64,000 nt of DNA from Papio anubis. Taxonomy: Eukaryota > Chordata > Mammalia > Primates > Cercopithecidae. Positions 1 to 10,972 of the stretch are shown here, in pieces (the first letter of the stretch is position 1; each line of letters opens with the position of its first letter). The position numbers were made by a program, and so were the translations under genes. The stretch is taken from NCBI RefSeq assembly GCF_008728515.1, contig NC_044986.1, positions 62,361,159 to 62,425,158 on the forward strand, given 5' to 3'. The notes beneath the pieces were generated by a model. It saw nothing but the letters and a program-made list of their open reading frames with translations, made no database searches and was not told the DNA's origin.

Positions 1-455
1 GGTTCACAAATAGTTTCTCCTAATCCATACGCTGCTTTTAAATTTTGTTGACTATTTGCTGTGCAGAAGCTTTTTAGTTTGATTTATTCCCACTTGTCTT
101 GCCTACACTTCTGGTGTCCTATCAGAAAAAAACATTGTTAAGACAAATGTCAAGAATCAATTCTTCTTTTCTCCAGGAGTTTTTCAGTTTCAGGTCTTAT
201 ATTTGGGTCTTTAATTTATTTTGAGTTGATTTTGTGTATGGTATGAGTCTAATTTCATTATTTCGCATATGGATATTCAGTTTTCCAAACACCATTTATT
301 TCCCCATTGTGTGTTCTTGGCTCCACTGTTGAAAATGAGTTGGCCACATATACTTAGTTTTATTTCTGGGCTTTCTATTATGTTCCGTTGCTCTATGTTC
401 CTGTTTTCATGCCAGTACCATACTGTTTTAGTTACTATAGATTTATATATATACA
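1..455 (-). mobile_element. L1 fragment, late ORF2 region (minus strand)
   Basis: Read on the minus strand this matches the late part of primate L1 ORF2, just downstream of the reverse transcriptase. On the plus strand the familiar antisense words are TGCTGTGCAGAAGCTTTTTA near 58-77, TTTTGAGTTGATTTTGTGTA near 220, and ACCATACTGTTTTAGTTACT near 418. The element runs off the left edge. At about 440-470 it ends in an AT/ATAC-rich tract, and the next L1 sequence comes from the ORF1/ORF2 junction, so roughly 3 kb of consensus is missing at that point. The frames are broken, so this is a dead fragment. The exact subfamily (L1MA, L1PB or older L1PA) is not resolved. Confidence 0.8.
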
Positions 456-724
456 TATACACATATATTGTTTCTTCATTTTTCTTTTAAATTACATGGT
501 AGAAAAAATAATTACAAGTAAAAATAAATTTATACTATATTTTTATATTTAGCTATATGTTACCTTTATTTTTCATATGAATTTGTGTTACTGCCAAGTA
601 TTGTTTCCTTTTCAGCCCACAGAACTTCCTTTAATATTTTTATGGGAAGGTCTACAAATGAGTAATTCTCTAATTTTTTATCTGGTATTGTCTTAAATTT
701 TCCCTTCATTTTTGTGGCTTATTT
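456..724 (-). mobile_element. L1M fragment, end of ORF1 to start of ORF2, minus-strand arm
   Basis: The minus-strand reading matches the stretch around the end of ORF1 in older L1M elements. It runs from the 'aatgaagggaaaattaagac' area (near 700) through 'ctaaaggaagtcctt' to the Lys-rich region near 480. It lies head to head with the plus-strand ORF1 piece at 725-1,140. The two halves are consecutive in the L1 consensus, which is the arrangement left by an L1 5' inversion. Confidence 0.65.
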
Positions 725-1140
725 TTTTCTGAATAGAGTGCACCAATATACTTAAAATGGCAGTCCCACAAAGAGAGGAGAAAGAGAAAAATAAAAATAA
801 TTTTTAAAGATATCTTGGCCAAAGACTTTCCAAATTTGAAGAAACGTGAAGCTGCAGAGCCAAGAAGCTCAACAAATTCCGATAAAGATAAATTTAAAAA
901 GACACACACTAACACATTGTAATCAAACTGTTGAAAGCCAAAACAGAAAAAAGAATCTTAAAATCAGTAGCAAAGAAGTGATTTAACATATATGAAAGAT
1001 CTTCAATAAGAGTAATGGACAATTTCTCATCGAAAACCACAGAGGCAGGAATATAATGAGATGACAAGGTCGAAGTCCTGGGGCAGAGAAATAAAAACAA
1101 ACCTGTCAAACAAGAATTCTTCATCCAGGGGAACGGTGTT
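725..1140 (+). mobile_element. L1M ORF1 fragment, inverted 5' arm (plus strand)
   Basis: The plus-strand reading follows the L1M ORF1 C-terminal region: 'agaggagaaagagaaa', then 'tttccaaatttgaagaaa' near 828, 'agaagctcaacaaattcc' near 863, 'taatcaaactgttgaaagcc' near 919, and a last recognisable word 'caagaattcttcatcc' near 1,109. In consensus order the next segment is the one at 456-724, which is in the opposite orientation. I read this as the inverted 5' arm of a single old insertion. The frame is broken by several indels. Confidence 0.65.
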
Positions 1141-2411
1141 GAATCTTAGTTGACATATAATTCAACTGATAGAAACCCAAAGCGTGTGTCCGTTGGAAGA
1201 GTAGTCTTTCAGACCTGAGAATGCTCTGCTACTCTGAGATACAGAGTGCTACTGGCATCAGTCTGGAAGCCTTACAGTCTGAGTGGACTAGATAATTAAT
1301 CTATTTAATAGATAATTATGCTTTCTTCACAAACAACTACTCAGTTAATATCTCCTGGACATGGTTCATAAGAAATCTTTGAGGAGTCATTTGCCTATAT
1401 GCAAGTCAACAAAACATGAGTTTGAATCTGTTCTGTCTTTCCTCGTCCCTTATGCATGTTTCTTTTGCAGCATTCTACCTCTCCTGATGTTTCTACATCT
1501 TCTCATCCTGTAACCTCTTACACAGGATTTGGTTCTGAGCAGGATAACACACTCAAGTAACTGGCCCATCATTATCTCTCACTGGTTCAAAATAAAAAGA
1601 ATTGAGTGAATAAATCAAGTTCACCTTCCCAAAAGACCTTGCCTATCTTTCTGAAGGGCCAGGACCCTCCACTTTCATAGCCTGAGTGTAATTAGCAATG
1701 ATCCCCTAGTGGATGACCTTCAGAAAGTATACCTGACAAGACTGCTGGGAATTGTATGCCTGAGGAAGATGATCATTAATCCAGAATTATTCATGTTATA
1801 TTGAATGCAAAAGGTGAGATTTCTGGATCAAGTCAGAATATTATACTTTCTGGTGTGATGTGACAAGAGGCAGGAGGACAGGACTTTACACTTGAAAAGG
1901 CATTTTGACACTAACACAAAGAGAATCCAGAGGTTCTAAATCTAAGAGCTTATATACATATTTTTGAGAAAGGTAGAAAAACCATTGCTCTGTAAGATAA
2001 ATAAATTCTCTTGAAAAGAGATTCTAGGTCCTTGGGTTCTTACACTTTGGAATAGAAATAAGGGTCTCCAGGAATAAAATGAGACAGGCTTTCTGGATTT
2101 ACAACCCTTAAAATGTCTCCATTGGTCCTGGGTTTCATCCCTCCATGGAATGGAAACACATACCTGAGGGAGGTGAATCTCTCCAGATAGCCTGTCACTA
2201 TCTTACCATCCTTTAACTTCCAAGGTGGCTCCTTTAACCCAGTTACCAGGTTTCTTTGTTCAAAAAGGCCTAATCATGCAGAAACTTAAAAATCTATTTT
2301 CTGCAGTCCCATAGGTCTACTTTCTTCATTACTAGCAGCCCGTGCTGTGTAGTGCTGTTCAAAGATTGGCACTGCCCCACATTTGCATTTCAATGTGAAC
2401 TTTATGACTTT
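1141..2411. other. Unassigned sequence ending in a poly(A) run
   Basis: I recognise no repeat family or gene here. The stretch is moderately AT-rich and ends directly at a run of 19 A. That could be the tail of an old retroposed sequence on the plus strand, but no parent transcript and no convincing flanking duplication are visible. Confidence 0.3.
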
Positions 2412-2430
2412 AAAAAAAAAAAAAAAAAAA
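2412..2430 (+). repeat. Poly(A) tract, A19
   Basis: Uninterrupted run of 19 A. It may be a retroposon tail (see the preceding segment) or a simple homopolymer. Likely length-variable. Confidence 0.9.
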
Positions 2431-2577
2431 CTCCTGTAGCACCCATGTATATCTCTATTCCTGCCTTAGCCTAGACACTCAGATTCTGAGACATTCTTTC
2501 ATGATCATGGATCTACGGCTAATCTTTTGGCTATTGAAAATGACTCTTTTTGCGGGGACAGAGTATCCATAAGCCCT

Positions 2578-2947
2578 TGCCATGGTTTCAATGTATCCCC
2601 CAAATTTCCTGTGGTGGAAACTTAATCCCCAGTGCAACAGCCTTGAAAGGTAGGACCTTTAAGAGGTGATTAGGTCATGGGGCTCTGCCCTCACGAATGA
2701 ATTAATGTCATTATCACAGGAGTGTGTTCTTTCTTGTGGGAATGGGTTTGTTCTACGTGACTTCCAGCCCCGTGGCCATCCACTCTGTTGCCTTCTGCCA
2801 TGAGATAACACAGCAAAAAGGCCCTCACCAGATGACAGCCTCTTGATATTAGATTTTCCAGCTTCTAGAACTCTGAAAAATAAATTTCATCTCTTTATAA
2901 ATTAGTCTTTGGTATTCTGTTTTAGAACCACAAAACAAACTAAAACA
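2578..2947 (+). mobile_element. Solo MaLR LTR (MST/MLT1-like)
   Basis: Starts TGCCATGGTTTCAATGTATC and ends AAACAAACTAAAACA, matching the TG...CA ends and the '...actaa-aca' terminus of ERVL-MaLR LTRs. Internal family words include 'agaggtgattaggtcatg' near 2,661, 'gccctcaccagatg' near 2,821 and the 'aaataaatttc' polyadenylation area near 2,877. About 370 bp, close to full length, with no internal region attached. The exact subfamily is not resolved. Confidence 0.75.
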
Positions 2948-3404
2948 GGTCTGAACAGTAAAAACCTCAGAGTGGTAAAATTGTGAGATGACTCTTCCTT
3001 CTAGTAATACCTTCACGCACTCCCCCAGCAGAACTACAACCTACACATATATGTATACAAATTTACTCCCAGTAATTAAATAATTTCTATAGGTTGAGTG
3101 CACATAGAAAACAGTTTACAATAAAGAAATGTGTTTTGAGCAAATATGTGCACATTCAGCAAATATTTGAGTGCTACAGAATTCGAAGATCCTTGAGAAA
3201 AATCACTCCAAAGTTTTAATCTGTGTTGATATTCCCATCATTTTAATTTGGTATGAAAGAAGCTGATAAGTGAACTCCACAAGTTCATAATGCTCTCAGA
3301 AGTTATAGAGAATAAGCAAGCATAAGTATAAATTACCATGTACAAATAAATTAAAAATTATTTTTCCTGTACTTTTAAGATAAGTACTTGGGTGCTTAAC
3401 ATGT
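2948..3404. other. Unassigned AT-rich sequence
   Basis: No repeat family, RNA gene or coding potential is recognisable. Contains only short 'acatatatgtatac'-type AT runs. Confidence 0.4.
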
Positions 3405-3830
3405 GTTACAAAAACCTTGGATGATCTGACCTTTGCTCCCATTTCTAGTTTCACCACCCTTGTGCTTTAAACTCCGGCCAAACTAGCCTGCCTTTATTTA
3501 TTCAAGGATAACACTCTTTCTTCTACTTTATGGTGTTTGCCATTTCTTTACCCCTTGCCCAAAACATTGTTTTTTTTTTACATTTTCCCAGCTTGGTATA
3601 AGCAAATTTCTTTGCATATATTTGGCCTTACACTTAGGTTCTATTTACTTAAAATTGTTAATCCTGATTGAAATTATGCTTGGTTTGTGTGATTACTTGA
3701 TTAATTGTATCTCCTCCACCAGATATTGGCTCCCTGAAAACAGGGACCATATGTTTATGTCACCTATTTTTTCCCAGTATATAGGATAACGTCTGACAGA
3801 GTAGGTCCTTAATAATTTTGGAAAATAGAG
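3405..3830 (+). mobile_element. L2 LINE fragment, 3' end
   Basis: Matches the general plan of the L2 3' region: a stretch of 'ctttgctcccatttctag', then 'ggctccctgaaaacagggac' near 3,729 (the L2 'gctccttgagggcagggacc' motif), and an ending like '...gtaggtccttaataa...' near 3,802. Highly diverged, as expected for a pan-mammalian element. Confidence 0.65.
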
Positions 3831-5083
3831 CTTGTAAATAAGTCAGAAAATTATTTACTTAGAAAAAACAAAGTTATGAGTCCCTGTTTATCAGCATTCA
3901 GGAAAACCATTTACAAGGTCTATTGGGAGAAGGTACAAGGGACTGAGAATAAACTATGATATTAATTCTCAAGAAACCAATGTCTAGTAGAAGAGATACA
4001 ATTAATCAAAGAATCACACAAACCAAGTATAATTTCAATCAGAGAATAAACCTTCAGTTTTTTTCTGGTCAGAGCAAGATCCTGGCCAGAGAAGTATGCT
4101 GCTGGCAAAGGAGTCTGACAATAAATAAAAGGGCTGGGACAAAACCATAAGACTGTGGTATCATGGAGCAGGTGGGTAGTCTATTTCAACAGTAATGGAG
4201 GGCCTAAGGAAAGATCAAGTAAGGCAAATACTGAAAATTATGCATTGGATTGACCAACCAGTGGCCACTGGCAGCCATAGTGAAAGTTGAAATGACAGCT
4301 TAAGGAGAAGAAGTCATATATAATCAGCAAAGCTCAAACCCAATGCTGAAATACAGACTCTAAAAGAAGTTTCATCTCAGAAATTATCACTTAAAATAAG
4401 CTATATCGTCTAAAATCAGATGTGAACCTTATAGAGGCTTCCCAATATAATTATCTATTAGTAATTCATTCAGTTATCTTTATTCCTGTTGCTTGGCTTT
4501 ATTTCATACTTCCCAGTATGAAAGCACAATGCAGAGCAGATTTCTTTCTAAAAAGCATGGCAACATATCCTGGGCTATACTCTGTTTGCTAATAATCCAT
4601 CTCATAGCTCTTGTGAGTGCATAATACTCACTGAAATCAATAAGAATTATGGGCACAGAAGTGCTGCAAGGCTAACTCTTTAAACTCAAGAATATATTGT
4701 CCATACACAGTCAAATAGCACTTGGATAGTCTGTGAATATAATTATAATAAAACCCATTATGTCTTCTTTCAGAGAGAAAGAAAAAAAATGACGTAAATT
4801 TAAATATGGCATATTCTGGAAACAGTATACTTATGGAACAGCCAGAGGGATTTTCAAAACTTGATCATCTAAATGCAGAGAACAATTTCAAGGTATGAGC
4901 AATGCATTAAGAGGCCACAGATTTGGGCCACATGAATGACCTGGGAGACATTTTTTAAAACAGCACAAAAATAGCATAAAAGTAGCACATTTTTCTTTGT
5001 AAAATTTTTCAGTAAAATAATTATTCCTAAATTTCTCACTAAACATTTGATACACCCAAATGGATAGATTTAAAATACAAACA
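3831..5083. other. Unassigned AT-rich sequence
   Basis: No recognisable repeat or gene. One 64-codon open frame (3,956-4,150) has no family resemblance and no codon-use signal, and I treat it as chance. Confidence 0.4.
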
Positions 5084-5394
5084 GGCTAGATGTGGTGGCT
5101 CACACATGTACTCCCAGCACTTTGGGAGGCCGAGACAGTCAGATCACCTGAGGTCAGGAGTTCGAAACCAGCCTGGCCAACACGGCGAAACCCTGTCTCT
5201 ACTAAAAATACAAAAATTAGCCACACATGGTGGAAGGCGCCTGTAATCCTAGCTACGTGGGAGGCTGAGGCATGAGAATCGCTTGAACCCTGGAGGTGGA
5301 GGTTGCAGTGAGCCAAGATCGTACCATTACACTCCAGTCTGACCAACAGAGAGAGACTCCATCTCAAAAAATAATTAAATAAATAAATAATAAA
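5084..5394 (+). mobile_element. Alu (AluS-like), full length
   Basis: Complete dimeric Alu from GGCTAGATGTGGTGGCTCAC to an (AAAT)n-type tail. The left arm carries 'gaggtcaggagttcgaaacc', followed by the A-rich linker 'actaaaaatacaaaaatt' and the right arm 'gcttgaaccctggaggtgg'. The GGTCAGGAGTTC state favours AluS over AluJ. Several CpG sites have decayed, in keeping with that age. Confidence 0.93.
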
Positions 5395-6739
5395 CAAACT
5401 TACCACTGAGTGACATTTACACATTACAAGAATTTAAAACAGATATATGGAAAAGGACAATATCGACTATGTGTTTTTTCTTAGATTTATGCTGTACGTA
5501 CATTCTATTCTCTGTCCTCATGCAGTGGTCCATGAGACACGGGTCCTCACAGCACCTCATCATTCACCAGTTCAAGCTTAGTTTTTCTAGACCAGCACTG
5601 GAAGAACCAGGTTAAATAAATTTATGTTGAAAATCAGGGTCTATCCTGCCTTTTCCCCACCACTGAGGTGAAGAGAATCCCTGAGTATATTTTATGTTAT
5701 GCAATTAATGCAAAGGAATGAACTTTGTTCTAGAAGTAAAAATACCTTAATTTGCTGTATGAAGTACAACCAAAGACTCCTCACTTCATGCTGCATCTGC
5801 ATGCATACTTTTAAAATGACATTAAATAATTTAGGTAGACTTGGGCATATACATGTTTAGTTTAGATGGAATATCTAATAAAACTAAAGGGAGCTTAATC
5901 CTATTGGTCACTGATAAATGGAGCCTACAGATGTCACTGCAACTAGATATCACTGGGATTTAGAGAACAGATCAAGAGCTTCCCTGTATCTTTTTTGTTT
6001 AAAAAAAGATGACTGTTTATTTTCTCTGTAGATAACGCTGCGGAAAAGAGGTTCATTGAGACTTTCTCATCAATCAGAACTATCTAAAATGCAATCTTAG
6101 AGCTGCTATATTGTATACCACCAGTGTCAAATAAATAGGAAAGGAAAGAATAAAAAAGCAATATTTACATTTAGCTAAGATTATGAGTACTCTCTGATAT
6201 CATGGATAATGTAAATAATATTAAAATGAATGTTATTATAGATTAATTCATTTGTATTGTTATGATCAAATAGCTTTTGGAGATATGTACATAATAGCCC
6301 TGTCTCAGTTACCAATGTAGTGACATTTATTCAATACCAATAATAAACCAGGTGCTGCAACAGAAGCAAACCAGATGGTCCAGGAGTTTCCACATGAGAG
6401 AGCAAATTTGGGCAAGTCTTTGAATGCATTTTATTTCAATCTTTCTTTTATTGCAATGGAAAGCTGTCAACAGGAGTAAGACTCTATGCTGCTTAAGGTA
6501 GAATGAGATTAATGGAACATTATCAATATCTCCACTAATTTTTATTGCATATGTTGCCTTGGGCACAAGTTCTATTTTTATGGTAAGATGAACATATATA
6601 CAGAATGTTAACAGATTCTGAAAAAGCAACATCCTGCTGGGTGAACACATGTTAGCCATTGACACAGTAATGATCTATAAATTAATGTTTTAAAGAACTG
6701 CCATTGGTGTGTAAAAATATCTATCTATAATTGTCTCTT
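5395..6739. other. Unassigned AT-rich sequence
   Basis: No recognised family. The minus-strand open frame at 6,327-6,665 (112 codons) has no domain or similarity that I recognise and sits in low-GC DNA. Confidence 0.4.
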
Positions 6740-6990
6740 AGCCACACACACATGACACACAGAGCAACTGGGTGTTCTTAGCAAGAATATTCATATCAGA
6801 AGAATTCTAAATGCTTCAAAGAAGGAAATTATTAAAAGAAAATAGTATAATATTTACATACAAATTCTATGCAGTTATTAAAAGAATGGGGTTTATAATA
6901 AGATTCCAAATTGGAAAGACATACAGAGTGTATTGTAAAAGGACAAAAAATAATGAAAGAAAGTTTAAGAAGAGAATATAAAGGAAAGGT
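6740..6990 (+). mobile_element. Old L1M fragment, ORF2 3' end
   Basis: Resembles the end of ORF2 in old L1M4/L1ME-type elements: 'aatgcttcaaagaaggaa', then 'ctatgcagttattaaaagaa' near 6,869 and 'ttggaaagacatacagagtg' near 6,912. The match is weak and fragmentary. Confidence 0.5.
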
Positions 6991-7061
6991 TAAAAATTTG
7001 GAAATCGATAAAGACTAGCAAGATAACATTAATGAGAAAAGTAGGAATCCAAGCCCATTTT

Positions 7062-7400
7062 CCCTAGACAAGAATCTTAGACAAAGTTTAAGTTCTAATA
7101 CTTTATTGAGAGCTGCAATCCCAAACCAGCAAGCACAGGAAAAGGAAAGAGAGGCATAAAAAGTGAGGCAAAGTCAAGGTTAAGCTGGCCACAACTTCAG
7201 GAAAATACTCAACTGGTTGCTTGGCCACTGAGGACATCATGTCTTTAGGGAAGCCAACCAGAAACTCCATGCCTCTGTATATCAGAGGAAGTAAAGGAAT
7301 GGAATTTATCTGCCAATTCTAGATGTCTTCTTTCCTCTATTACTGATTCACGTTAGTATTAACTCAGGAACTAACTCCCTCACTTTCAGGTTACATCACC
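7062..7400 (-). mobile_element. Putative ERV LTR relic (minus strand)
   Basis: On the minus strand this has the order of LTR signals: a TATA-like 'actttttatgcc' near 7,160, then an AATAAAG polyadenylation signal near 7,103, and a following T-rich U5-like stretch. The adjoining sequence up to about 7,800 is GC-richer than its surroundings and could be the matching internal region, but no known protein is preserved. The family is not identified and the boundaries are approximate. Confidence 0.4.
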
Positions 7401-7800
7401 TGGCCCCTTGGGTGGTTTCTGAGAAAACCAAATCTCATGTCCTGTTGAAGGACACTTTACATGAGTCTACAAGTAAGAATAGAATGGAAGGTCTCTTTAA
7501 ATCTGACTAGGTTGATGGCCAGAGCTGTTATGGCTGCTACCAGGCAGAACGGAGCAATGGAGGCCACACCAGGAAGCCCATTACTCACCCCAGTAGCAGC
7601 CAAGACACATAGAAGTGTTAGAATCTGAGGCAGATTCAGCTGCAGTGGTGGCAGCAGCAACCAGGATCCTCCATGAGCTAGTGAAAGGGGGCCCAGTAGA
7701 CAGATGAAGCTGAGTAAATCAGAGCAGGCTCATGAATTGAACCTGGTATATTAGGCATGACAAATCACAGCTGACACATATCCAGTGATCAAATATCATG
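7401..7800 (-). other. Possible ERV internal remnant beside the LTR-like relic
   Basis: A 67-codon minus-strand frame at 7,457-7,660 is rich in Leu, Ala, Val and Ile and looks membrane-like, but I recognise no family. Its position upstream of the putative minus-strand LTR would suit the 3' end of an endogenous retrovirus internal region. This is an inference from context only. Confidence 0.25.
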
Positions 7801-9264
7801 ACAAGTGTGGAAAGTGTGGAGAATATAAGACAGCATGCTGCTACTCAATTCTAGGAAACTACTACCATGCAAGGATATTGGTCTATGTCACCTGTCTTTC
7901 CAATTCTGCAAAAAGACTATACCATCATTTTCCCAGTGAGAATAATCACCTATAAACTGGACCTCTAGATTTCTTTTGATATAAAAGAGAATCTCTAAAT
8001 ATCGGTTTATCGAAAAAACAAACAAAACAGAGTGTAGACTAAAAAGAGATCTGTTTATGAGTTATACTCAATCCATAGGTTATTGTTTTATAAACTCTGA
8101 TGTATAGAACAAATGCATTTAAGAACCCAATCCAAATCTCTATCTATCTATCATCTATCTATCCATGTTGCTCTCCAGGTTCACACATGCAAAAGAAATG
8201 ATCAGCTACTTTGACCTCATAAACCTAGACAAACACATAACTCTATCACATAACTTTATCATAACTAACCTCTAATTATTCAATTATACCATCATTTATC
8301 CAACAAGAATAATAATCTGCAAAAGAAGGATACACTATTAATGTATTAAATGTTCTTATTAATTTGTAATATAAATCAATATGTGGACAAGATATCAGAT
8401 TTCTGTCTTCCTAGAGACCAAGAGCCCAGTGAAAGCCAAGAAAAATGTCCTTAAGGAGAAATTCTCAAAAACATGTCACAAAGAATTTTAGTTTCATTTG
8501 AGGTCCAGGGATTATGGAAATAAAAGCAAGACTAGTAAGGACCTGCAGTTTTATGGTGCGCTGTTCTTCCTAAGACAAACACCAGGTTCATGTAAGAGTC
8601 CAGGCTTAAGGTGATACAGAAAGATCTATGCTTACCAACTTGAAACAATAAAAATTTCATTCAGAGATGACGGGAAGAAGTAACATATGAAAGAAATAAA
8701 CAGGAAAATAACTCTAAGGAGGCAAAGGTGAATAAAAATCATTAGTAAGTGACTCATTTTTTGTAGGAGGAGAAAAATAGGGTTGAAAATAAAGGCTTCA
8801 TCTTTTGTCATTCAGATAGAGACAAACTGTATGTCTGATTCCTATGTCCTTCTGCGGATTGAGAAAGCATATTTTACTATCTCCTTTTTTGTTTCCCTAT
8901 GTAAAGACAATTAAATTTCAGTTTGTTTCTCTCTGCTTGGGGATTGCTCAAATATTTCTTCAATATTCCAAATTGTATTGACATCTCTCATCCAAGGAAA
9001 CCTTTTTTCCTTAATTCTATTCTCTTGTGTTGATGTATTTTTTCAAAACGTTTTTAATGAGATCTGAAGAAAGAACCAAGTTTAATCTGCATATAATCTG
9101 TCATCTGAAACTATCAGAAGGACAACCCTTATTTTTGCAAATTCTTTCATGGAAGATTAATTATAAGAGGAATCTACCTGATTAATTTGGTGAATTGGTG
9201 TAGTCCTTGTAGCAGAACCAGACAAGAAGAAAACAAGAAAATAAAAACATAGGTGAGTATCACT
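7801..9264. other. Unassigned sequence with a short (CTAT) run
   Basis: No repeat family is recognised apart from an imperfect (CTAT)n run at about 8,140-8,164. No coding signal. Confidence 0.4.
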
Positions 9265-9520
9265 TAGGTACACAGCAAAAATATTAAATAAAATGCTACT
9301 AGCAAATTGAATATGCTAGACTTTGAATAACAATAATGCTCTCAGAAACACAAGATTTTTCAACATCAGATAATCTATAAAATATTTACCATATTTATAG
9401 ATTAAAGAAAAACGTATCTTCCCAATAGTTTTCAATTAAATTCAACACTCAATAATAAAGACTTAGCAAATATGAAACAAAAAGAAACCTCCTCAACCTA
9501 ATAAAAATTATCTATCCAAA
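9265..9520 (+). mobile_element. Old L1M fragment, ORF2 reverse-transcriptase region
   Basis: Order of recognisable words: 'aaaatattaaataaaatgct' (ORF2 'aaaatcctcaacaaaatact') near 9,278, 'ttcaattaaattcaacactc' near 9,431, and 'aaacctcctcaacctaataa' near 9,485 (ORF2 'aacttcctcaacctgataaa'). Several internal deletions; decayed and non-coding. Confidence 0.65.
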
Positions 9521-10379
9521 AATGTATAACATATATAATTATATACAATGCACTTTATGTAATATATTTTCCAAAAGTTCTATGAGCGAGCATTGTAACT
9601 TCATGATTATTGCATTGTCTTCGTCATTTTAGTGAGAACACATAATATTGCTGGATCTTATTCTTCCTTTTGAAGGTTTTGAAGAAATATGTTCTCATTC
9701 AGCTAGGCTTCTAGATAATTAAGATGATAAAGAGTAGTTTTTCAACTGCTTTAGGAATGAGTGTGAATAGCCACCACTTGAAAATCCAATCTGCCTTTTA
9801 TCTGTCCGGCCCAAGACAAGCTTTCCTTTTTCACTGGAGGGTTGTTTCCATCATGGGAATAATGTTCCTTGATGCTCATGTGACTCCCTATTTTGTTTTC
9901 TGGCCTGAATTTCTAAATTGGCACTAGATCCTTGGCTTACCTTCTCAGAGGAGGCTAGATTCAAAGGTGATCCTAGCTTCCCTTACTAAATCAGTTAGCA
10001 TAGAGCTAATGGAAACATTAATGGTTTTAAATAAAGAATTTCAAAGATTGACTGTATTAAAAGCATTATAATATAACATATTACATTGCTTGCAACCTAC
10101 TATCAAGAAATACCAGCTACCCAAATTGACATATTACCTTTCTGGTAGTTGACTCTTGTTTTTTTGTTTGTTTGTTCTTAACCACACAAAGGGAATGCAT
10201 TTGTTATACTCTTTAAACTGTCGTACTAACAAACATTTTAACAAGTAAAACAAAACAAAAGAACAACAAAACCTCAGTGCTATGTATGTATGGTCTTTAC
10301 ATTTTATCCTACCTTCATTTTATGACTAAAAAACTATCAGACATATTATCTCACTACACTTCAGACCAAATAGGGTATT
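9521..10379. other. Unassigned sequence
   Basis: Begins with an AT-rich patch (9,525-9,565), then ordinary-complexity DNA with no recognised repeat. Short frames only. Confidence 0.4.
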
Positions 10380-10678
10380 TTGTTTGTTTGTTTGTTTTCA
10401 GAAGTCTTGCTCTGCCACCCAGGCTGGAGTGCAATTGCGTGATCTCAGCTCACCGCAACCTCCGCCTTCTGGGTTCAAGTGATTCTCCTGCCTCGGCCTC
10501 TTGATTAGCTGGGATTACAGGCACGTGGCACCATGCCCGGCTAAATTTTTTTGCATTTTTAGTAGAGATGAGATTTCACTGTGTTGGCCGGGATGGTCTC
10601 AATCTCCTGACCTCATGATCCGCCCACCTCGGCCTCCCAAAGTGCTGGGATTACAGGCGTGAGCCACTGTGCCCGATC
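10380..10678 (-). mobile_element. Alu (AluS/Y-like), minus strand
   Basis: Reverse-complement Alu. It starts with a (TTTG)n-type tail and passes through 'gccacccaggctggagtgca' and 'gcctcccaaagtgctggg' to '...gagccactgtgcccgatc'. The state 'ggtctcaatctcctgacctc' resembles the AluY/late AluS diagnostic region. Imperfect flanking repeats (TAGGGTATTTT before, TAGGTATCTTT after) are compatible with a decayed target-site duplication. Confidence 0.93.
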
Positions 10679-10827
10679 AGTAGGTATCTTTTTAACTAAA
10701 TTCCTATGGGCATCAAATGAACAGGAAGTAGCATTCAGATAAAAGGCATATTGTTGATTTATTTTAAATAGCTTTCTACAAATTTCAAGTGACAAGCACA
10801 TGTATATACATACATGTATGTATACAT

Positions 10828-10828
<1 letters not shown>

Positions 10829-10875
<47 letters not shown>
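10829..10875. repeat. (CA)n microsatellite, 47 nt
   Basis: Uninterrupted alternating CA, about 23 units, preceded by a TACA/TATG-alternating stretch from about 10,801. The plus-strand Thr-His and minus-strand Cys-Val 'proteins' read through it are artefacts. At this length it is expected to be polymorphic. Confidence 0.98.
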
Positions 10876-10877
<2 letters not shown>

Positions 10878-10938
10878 TCTTGGAGAGAATCAGGCCTGGG
10901 TTGTTTCCAAGCAATAGCCTGAAAGTGGTTTCATGGAG

Positions 10939-10972
10939 AAGGGAAGGGGAGGGGAGTGGAGGGAAGGGAAGG
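10939..10972 (+). repeat. G-rich (GGGA)-type run, G-quadruplex candidate
   Basis: Five G-runs of three or more occur at short spacing (GGGAAGGGGAGGGGAGTGGA, then GGGAAGGGAAGG). This satisfies the usual G3+ with 1-7 nt loops rule on the plus strand. It lies about 65 bp from the (CA)n tract. Confidence 0.75.

Noticed and set aside
1141..2430. Processed pseudogene ending in A19
   Set aside because: There is a poly(A) run, but no recognisable open frame, no exon-like protein match and no flanking duplication. Left as unassigned.
3956..4150. 64-codon plus-strand frame as a small gene
   Set aside because: Length is near chance expectation, it is not in a recognisable context, and no family resemblance is seen.
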